DNA of 43,382 nucleotides. Source: C00003060 sp964440795 (GTDB lineage Bacteria > Desulfobacterota > Desulfobacteria > Desulfobacterales > C00003060). The notes beneath the pieces are model-generated. The model did not search any database. It was not told where the DNA came from and saw only the letters and a list, made by a program, of their open reading frames with translations. Position 1 is the first letter of the stretch. The number at the start of each line of letters is the position of its first letter. Where the stretch lies: contig CAYTTQ010000016.1 in assembly GCA_964440795.1 (NCBI GenBank), forward strand, positions 1 to 43,382, read 5' to 3'. Below, piece after piece: positions 38,998 to 43,382 of the stretch. The translations under genes were made by a program, and so were the position numbers.

Positions 38998-40616
38998 GAA
39001 ATTTCCTTCGTTATCTGTTGTGGATGAACGGACGATCGCTCAGACGTCATCCCTGGCGCGTTTGTGCGGTTGTGCTGGGAATTGCTCTGGGCGCCGTCGC
39101 TTTTACCGGGGTTCGTTTGGCCGTGGACGCCTCGCTGGATTCTTTTACCCAGAGCATGGATTTGCTCTCCGGAAAGGCCGACTGGAGCGTTGTTCGGCCG
39201 GGCGGGAGGGCTCAAGAGGATCTGGTGGCCAGCCTTCGTACTGTGGCAGGTCTGCAGGGGGTCTCTCCGGTGATCACGACCTATGTCAAGCCCTCGGATC
39301 CGAAGCAGGATCCTTTTTTACTGATCGGGATAGCCCCCATCCTGGATCGGACCTTCCGGGATTGGGAGGTGGTTTCCGATAAAGAAAGTCGGACGCTGTG
39401 GCTGGATCTCATGGGTGAACCGTATACCCTGGTTCTGAGTCGTCGCCTGGCCTCGCGCTTGGGTGTAGGCGTCGATGACGAGATAAGCTTGGCACATGTG
39501 CATCAAGTGGAACGGTTTCGCGTCTTGGGAATATTGGCGTCCAAGGGATTGGCCCTTGTCGAGAACGGCAATGTCGCTGTGTGCGATATCGCCACCATGC
39601 AGGAATTCAGCGGGCTTTTTGGGGAGGTAGACCGTATCGACCTTGTGTCAGCCGACCCAGGGGACCAAGAGATCTTGGCTCGTGTGAAGACCATGTTGCC
39701 ACCGGGCACCATCGTCCAACCGGCAACGGTCCGAAAGGAAATGGGCCGGGAACTGATAACCTCCTACCAGTTGAATCTTTCCGTACTCAGTTTTGTATCC
39801 CTCTTCGTCGGCCTGTTTCTTGTTTACAGTCTGGTGTCCATCAACGCGGCTTCCAGGCGCAGGGACCTGGCCATTTTTCACGCTCTGGGTGCTTCCTCTC
39901 GATTGGCGTTTCTTCTTATTCTATCGGAAGGTGCGGTGCTGGGAATCTTGGGATGGTTGATCGCCATACCTGTGGGTCGGTTTCTGGTCCAGTATTGGGT
40001 AGCCGGCATCGGCAATACCATCAACACGCTTTTTGTGCGGGTCGAAGTGAGCGGCCTTCAACTGGATCCCTGGGAGCTGGTCCTTTCCTTTTTGGTTACC
40101 GTTTTGATATCCGCAGCCGGCGCCTATAAGCCGGCCCGGCAAGCCACGCGGATCCAACCGAGAGAAGTTATGATCCTTGAAGGCGGAGGCGGTACGACGT
40201 GGCGCCGTCCCAAGCTTAGAACCGCCATTGCGGGGTCCGTCTTGATTTTCGCCTCGTGGCCCATAGCTGAGTTGCCGTTGGTAACCGGACCTCCTATTGG
40301 CGGTTACGTCGCCGTATTTTGCCTTATTGTGGGGTTTTCCCTGCTCACATTGCCGTTTCTTCAATGGGGTGGTGGGCGCATGCCCGACATCTTACGGCGT
40401 CTCGGCGGAGTACCGGCGTTTCTGGCGGCACGGTATCTCCGGGGGGTGGATGAGCGAACAAGCATCTCCGTAGGGGCGATGGTCATTGCCGTGTCTCTGT
40501 TTGTCTCCCTGGCTGTTTCTCTTCCCATCATTTTGGCTACCGCTCTGCTGGCAGCCATTCCGGCGGCTCAAGGTGTCATACGTTTGTCTCCCGCGGGCGT
40601 CCTCAAGGAGGGGTAA
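38985..40616 (+). CDS. FtsX-family permease with an apparent internal deletion
   Basis: A 543-residue permease. The first half is a normal FtsX unit: N-terminal helix, a periplasmic domain (about 45-260), then three helices (SVLSFVSLFVGLFLVYSLVS, GAVLGILGWLIAIPVG and LVLSFLVTVLISAAGAYKP) ending RIQPREVMILEG. The second half starts with new helices and the usual LAARYLRGVDERTSISVGAMV, but after VSLFVSLAV it jumps to SLPIILATALLAAIPAAQG and the terminal LSPAGVLKEG. Family members of this build normally have about 800-850 residues with a second periplasmic domain between. About 250-300 residues therefore seem to be lost in frame. The result may be non-functional or a minimal transporter. Confidence 0.83.
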   Translation: MHGLGNFLRYLLWMNGRSLRRHPWRVCAVVLGIALGAVAFTGVRLAVDASLDSFTQSMDLLSGKADWSVVRPGGRAQEDLVASLRTVAGLQGVSPVITTYVKPSDPKQDPFLLIGIAPILDRTFRDWEVVSDKESRTLWLDLMGEPYTLVLSRRLASRLGVGVDDEISLAHVHQVERFRVLGILASKGLALVENGNVAVCDIATMQEFSGLFGEVDRIDLVSADPGDQEILARVKTMLPPGTIVQPATVRKEMGRELITSYQLNLSVLSFVSLFVGLFLVYSLVSINAASRRRDLAIFHALGASSRLAFLLILSEGAVLGILGWLIAIPVGRFLVQYWVAGIGNTINTLFVRVEVSGLQLDPWELVLSFLVTVLISAAGAYKPARQATRIQPREVMILEGGGGTTWRRPKLRTAIAGSVLIFASWPIAELPLVTGPPIGGYVAVFCLIVGFSLLTLPFLQWGGGRMPDILRRLGGVPAFLAARYLRGVDERTSISVGAMVIAVSLFVSLAVSLPIILATALLAAIPAAQGVIRLSPAGVLKEG

Positions 40617-40722
40617 TGGGCGATGTCAGGGACAAATCAAGGGACAGTCGAAGACCGGGGATCGGCTGGTCATCACCGGCTGGGGGGGTGAAGGTAAGTT
40701 GAGAACGAATGTGGCGAATTTA

Positions 40723-40757
40723 AACATCGAACATCGAACGTCCAACATCGAACATTG
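40723..40757. repeat. Heptamer tandem repeat (AACATCG-type)
   Basis: Five seven-base units, AACATCG twice, AACGTCC, AACATCG and AACATTG, lie between the permease and the AttH-like gene. They match the AACATCC/AACGTCG units in the tract at 30700. Confidence 0.85.
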
Positions 40758-40827
40758 AATGGAAAGACTGTAAGATTCAAAACCCGTTCTTTCTGTGTTT
40801 CTTCACCTGCGGGAGGACCGTGAGGAT

Positions 40828-41988
40828 ATGAAATACAACCCTTGTAAGTATATGGGATCCGGCGAGAGGTTCTTGATGCAGGTTATCCTCGCCGTTTTTG
40901 CCATGATGGCTTGCTGCGAGGCGTATGGGGAACCCGACAAATATCTGCAAGTCACAGGGCCTTGCAACTTTCGGTTCCCGCAGGACCATGGGGCTCATCG
41001 GGGATATCGAACCGAATGGTGGTATTATACGGGAAACGTGGAGACGCAGGAAGGTCCTCGGTTTGGGTTTCAAATCACCTTCTTTCGGACCCAAATCGTC
41101 CCTCCGAACACCCCCATGCGACGGCCGAAAGAGCCGTCTTCCTGGCGAACCGAGCAACTCTACTTTGCCCATGCGGCCCTGTCCGATCTGAAAGAACAAG
41201 CGTTTTACATGGACGAACAGGTTGCTCGGGGTGCCGTGGGACTGGCCGGTGCGCAGCGGGAAGCCGACAGCATAAAGGTTTTTCTGGGAGACTGGTCGGT
41301 ACGGATAGGATCCAAGGCCCATCTGTTGCGAGTTGCTTTCGACGAAGTCGCCCTGGATTTGCGTGCGGTGTCCCGGAAGGGTCCCATTGGTCATGGTGAT
41401 CGTGGATACAGCCGGAAAGGCGTGAAACCGGAAAGTGCCAGTTGTTATTATTCGTTCCCACGGCTAGAGGTATCGGGCGATGTGGCGGTGCGCGGCAAAA
41501 CCTACGCAGTGACCGGGACGGGTTGGATGGATCACGAGTTCAGTTCGGCGCCCCTCGAAAAGAATCTGATCGGGTGGGACTGGTTCAGCCTCCAGCTGTC
41601 GAATCAATCCGAGGTTATGTTGTATTTGCTTCGAAAAGAAACCGGTGGCTTTAGTCAGGCGTCGAGTGGCACTTTTATTGGGCCGTTGGGGAAGGCGTAT
41701 CACCTGTCCAGGGAAGATTTTACCGTCGAAGTGTTAAAACACTGGCGGAGTTCCCCCACCGAAGCCTTGTACCCTTCCCATTGGGAGATTCATATGCCAT
41801 CCCTCGGTTTGGCACTGGAGGTGGTCCCACAGATGGCGGACCAGGAACTGGTGACGGAAAAAAGCACCGGTGTGACGTACTGGGAGGGAAGCGTGTCCGT
41901 GCAGGGTAGCGCGTCAGATACCCCTGTCACCGGCGTGGGATACGTCGAGTTGACCGGGTACGACAAGCCCGTTCAGTTGAGAAGGTGA
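40828..41988 (+). CDS. AttH/CrtC-like lipocalin-fold exported protein
   Basis: A 386-residue protein with a signal peptide (LMQVILAVFAMMACCEAYG; the Cys pair might be lipidated). Family hallmarks are the early FPQDHGAHRGYRTEWWYYTGN, FGFQITFFRTQI, YFAHAALSDL and TGTGWMDHEFSS with GWDWFSLQL. This fold is shared by AttH proteins and carotenoid 1,2-hydratases (CrtC). AttH-like genes are commonly found beside ABC/FtsX transporters, as here, so they probably act as a unit in the envelope. The ATG at 40828 is chosen because GGGAGG and TGAGGA precede it; GTG at 40795 is weaker. Confidence 0.87.
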   Translation: MKYNPCKYMGSGERFLMQVILAVFAMMACCEAYGEPDKYLQVTGPCNFRFPQDHGAHRGYRTEWWYYTGNVETQEGPRFGFQITFFRTQIVPPNTPMRRPKEPSSWRTEQLYFAHAALSDLKEQAFYMDEQVARGAVGLAGAQREADSIKVFLGDWSVRIGSKAHLLRVAFDEVALDLRAVSRKGPIGHGDRGYSRKGVKPESASCYYSFPRLEVSGDVAVRGKTYAVTGTGWMDHEFSSAPLEKNLIGWDWFSLQLSNQSEVMLYLLRKETGGFSQASSGTFIGPLGKAYHLSREDFTVEVLKHWRSSPTEALYPSHWEIHMPSLGLALEVVPQMADQELVTEKSTGVTYWEGSVSVQGSASDTPVTGVGYVELTGYDKPVQLRR

Positions 41989-42119
41989 GGCCGGGGCGAT
42001 TCAAAGAGAGATGGGTTTCGTAATGGAACGGATCGTATTTTCTGGTCCGCAGCTGTAAAAAATGATAGAAATACGTTTTTGGTGAACTCATTCATGTTTT
42101 TGCGTGAGCCCTTGATCAA

Positions 42120-42259
42120 GTCGTAAAAAGTCAATTTTCGGATGGCTAAGTAAAAAGTTCAAGATTAAGGCGCCGCGAATCCTAAGGAATGAGGCGTACT
42201 TAGCGTACGTCGCAGTGACGAAGGATGAAGCGCAACGCAGATATTGGACTTTTTACGAC
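42120..42259. mobile_element. 140-bp MITE-like inverted-repeat element
   Basis: A perfect 13-bp inverted repeat, GTCGTAAAAAGTC (42120-42132) and GACTTTTTACGAC (42247-42259), closes a 140-bp segment with internal short dyads (GTACTTAGCGTAC) and no ORF. I recognise the type as an intergenic element frequent in Desulfobacterales genomes, from memory only. It makes up most of the 314-base gap (41989-42302) between attH and the stress protein gene; nothing else was seen there. Confidence 0.7.
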
Positions 42260-42302
42260 GCCATCAGCCCTTAGCTCTTTTCAGACAGATGGGGAGGGGA
42301 CA

Positions 42303-43232
42303 ATGAAAAAGAAAATTATGTTACCGGTCGATGATTCCAAGCGTTCCAAGCAGGCGGTGGACTATGCGGTCAAGATGTCGGCGTTGGTCCGAGATCTTCA
42401 TTACGTCTTGTTCCATGTTCAGCCCGGCATTTCCGGGTTCCTGGCCGATGAGGCCAAAACGGATTTCAAGGCCAGGCAACAGATGGAAAAAGTCATGGAA
42501 AAAAATGCCAAAGAAGCGATGGGGCTCCTGGATCAATTCAAAACGCGAATGGTCAAGGGGGGGATCAGCGAAGACCATATCGAACTGATCACCCAACCCA
42601 AGAATATGGGTATTGCCAAAGACATAATGGATTGGGCTCAGCAACACATCTACGACGCTGTTGTGGTAGGCAGAAGGGGCCTGTCCGGGGTACAAAAGTC
42701 GATTATGGGGAGTTTGACGTCGAAACTGGCCGCTCATGCCATGGTCTGCCCCCTGTGGGTGATAGACGGCACGCCGGCCTCTGATAAGATATTGTTGGCC
42801 GTGGACGGGTCGGAAAGCTCTCTCAAAGCGGTGGATCACCTCAGTTTTATGTTTGAAGGAAACAAGGAGGTAAAAATAACCCTGTTTCATGTTACCTTGA
42901 AACTGAGTGACTACTGTGAGATCAATTTCGAGGATAAAGGAACGGATTTGGAAGAGATTGTTACGCAAGGGGCCAGACGGTGTGTCGATCGGTTTTTTGC
43001 CCATGCGCAAGAGAAATTCAAGCAGGCGGGTCTTGACGAAGAGCAGGTCGAGATCAAGGTAAGCAAGCGGGCGATTCAGGGCGGTAAGGCAATTATCGAC
43101 GAAGCCAAGAACGGGGGCTATGGAACCGTCGTCGTCGGCAGACGAGGTGCCGGGAAGGCATTTTTTATCGGAAGCGTGTCCAAATATGTACTCGACCGGG
43201 CTTCCGACCTGGCGCTCTGGTTGGTATCCTGA
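42303..43232 (+). CDS. Tandem universal stress protein (UspA x2)
   Basis: A 309-residue cytoplasmic protein of two UspA domains. Each begins with a beta strand and Asp (KIMLPVDDSKRSKQAVDYAV and KILLAVDGSESSLKAVDHLS) and each ends with the nucleotide-binding loop: VVGRRGLSGVQKSIMGSLTSK and VVGRRGAGKAFFIGSVSKYV, close to GxxG9GS. Such proteins bind ATP and respond to growth arrest or energy stress. The ATG at 42303 follows GGGGAGGGG; an in-frame ATG at 42225 lies within the repeat element and is rejected. Confidence 0.93.
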   Translation: MKKKIMLPVDDSKRSKQAVDYAVKMSALVRDLHYVLFHVQPGISGFLADEAKTDFKARQQMEKVMEKNAKEAMGLLDQFKTRMVKGGISEDHIELITQPKNMGIAKDIMDWAQQHIYDAVVVGRRGLSGVQKSIMGSLTSKLAAHAMVCPLWVIDGTPASDKILLAVDGSESSLKAVDHLSFMFEGNKEVKITLFHVTLKLSDYCEINFEDKGTDLEEIVTQGARRCVDRFFAHAQEKFKQAGLDEEQVEIKVSKRAIQGGKAIIDEAKNGGYGTVVVGRRGAGKAFFIGSVSKYVLDRASDLALWLVS

Positions 43233-43280
43233 GGTTTGGCTGTTTTCGTCTATATATCCCAGGATCTACCACGATCAACT

Positions 43281-43301
43281 TTGATCAAATCGTAAAAAGC
43301 C
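43281..43301 (+). repeat. Partial copy of the element end beside the stress protein gene
   Basis: TTGATCAAATCGTAAAAAGCC matches 42112-42132 (TTGATCAAGTCGTAAAAAGTC; given in full only once per site) at 19 of 21 positions, including the inverted-repeat end. The remaining 81 bases to the window edge show no gene; the rest of the element may be degenerate. Confidence 0.65.
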
Positions 43302-43382
43302 GGTTTAAGCCGCACCGCGGATTCCTTTCGGTAACGAAGTTCTTGCCGGTTGTTTGGAGACGAGCGCTTTGCATAAGATCTT

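Overview
The window looks like a chromosomal segment of a strictly anaerobic, probably sulfate-reducing member of the Desulfobacterota (Desulfobacterales-like). The signs are split-Soret type dihaem cytochromes of the C_GCAxxG_C_C family, two genes that need UGA read as selenocysteine, TauE/SafE anion exporters beside rhodaneses, a CCG-domain (heterodisulfide-reductase-like) gene remnant, and the intergenic heptamer and mobile-repeat families I associate with this group. No rRNA, tRNA, CRISPR or prophage was seen. Taxonomy and function are inferred from sequence alone.

Region 1 (1-15.2 kb, + strand) is a thiol, sulfur and selenium redox district: a SurA-like/thioredoxin fusion with a CcdA-type membrane reductase; an ArsR regulator with a good promoter; an ArsP-like permease, a mini-thioredoxin and a DGC-domain protein; a rhodanese, a MauE-like membrane protein and an exported thioredoxin; a DUF1573 selenoprotein; a TauE/SafE exporter; a LysR regulator; a Cys-type and then a Sec-type split-Soret cytochrome separated by about 1.4 kb of decayed DNA; and finally a second rhodanese/TauE pair. 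Both selenoproteins are broken by an in-frame TGA (6961-6963 and 12502-12504), so ordinary gene callers would split them. The second is followed by a stem-loop whose apical loop and bulged U sit at the same distances from UGA as in E. coli fdhF.

Region 2 (15.2-23.8 kb) is a tightly overlapping nine-gene biotin operon on the - strand: bioB, hotdog A, SDR reductase, ACP, KAS (FabF-like), hotdog B, bioF, bioD, bioA. It faces a divergent birA, and a BirA-type operator overlaps the -35 box of the operon promoter. No bioC, bioH, bioW, bioI or bioZ is seen, so the embedded fatty-acid-synthase set probably makes the pimeloyl chain. The two hotdog proteins look like complementary half-enzymes: one keeps the dehydratase His but lost the Glu, the other keeps the Glu but lost the whole His loop.

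Region 3 (23.8-30.9 kb) holds a pair of membrane-associated dynamin-like GTPases with yggS, then maf, and divergently a Rossmann-fold protein and an amidohydrolase. Region 4 (30.9-37.0 kb) holds two biotin-dependent carboxylase genes, a PycB/OadA-type protein and a 1226-residue pyruvate-carboxylase-like protein with a divergent transferase domain and a C-terminal zinc ribbon, with a small cupin between them. Region 5 (37.2-43.4 kb) holds a NadM-like nucleotidyltransferase, a CCG-domain pseudogene, an ABC ATPase/FtsX pair whose permease seems internally deleted, an AttH/CrtC-like secreted protein, and a tandem universal stress protein flanked by repeat elements.
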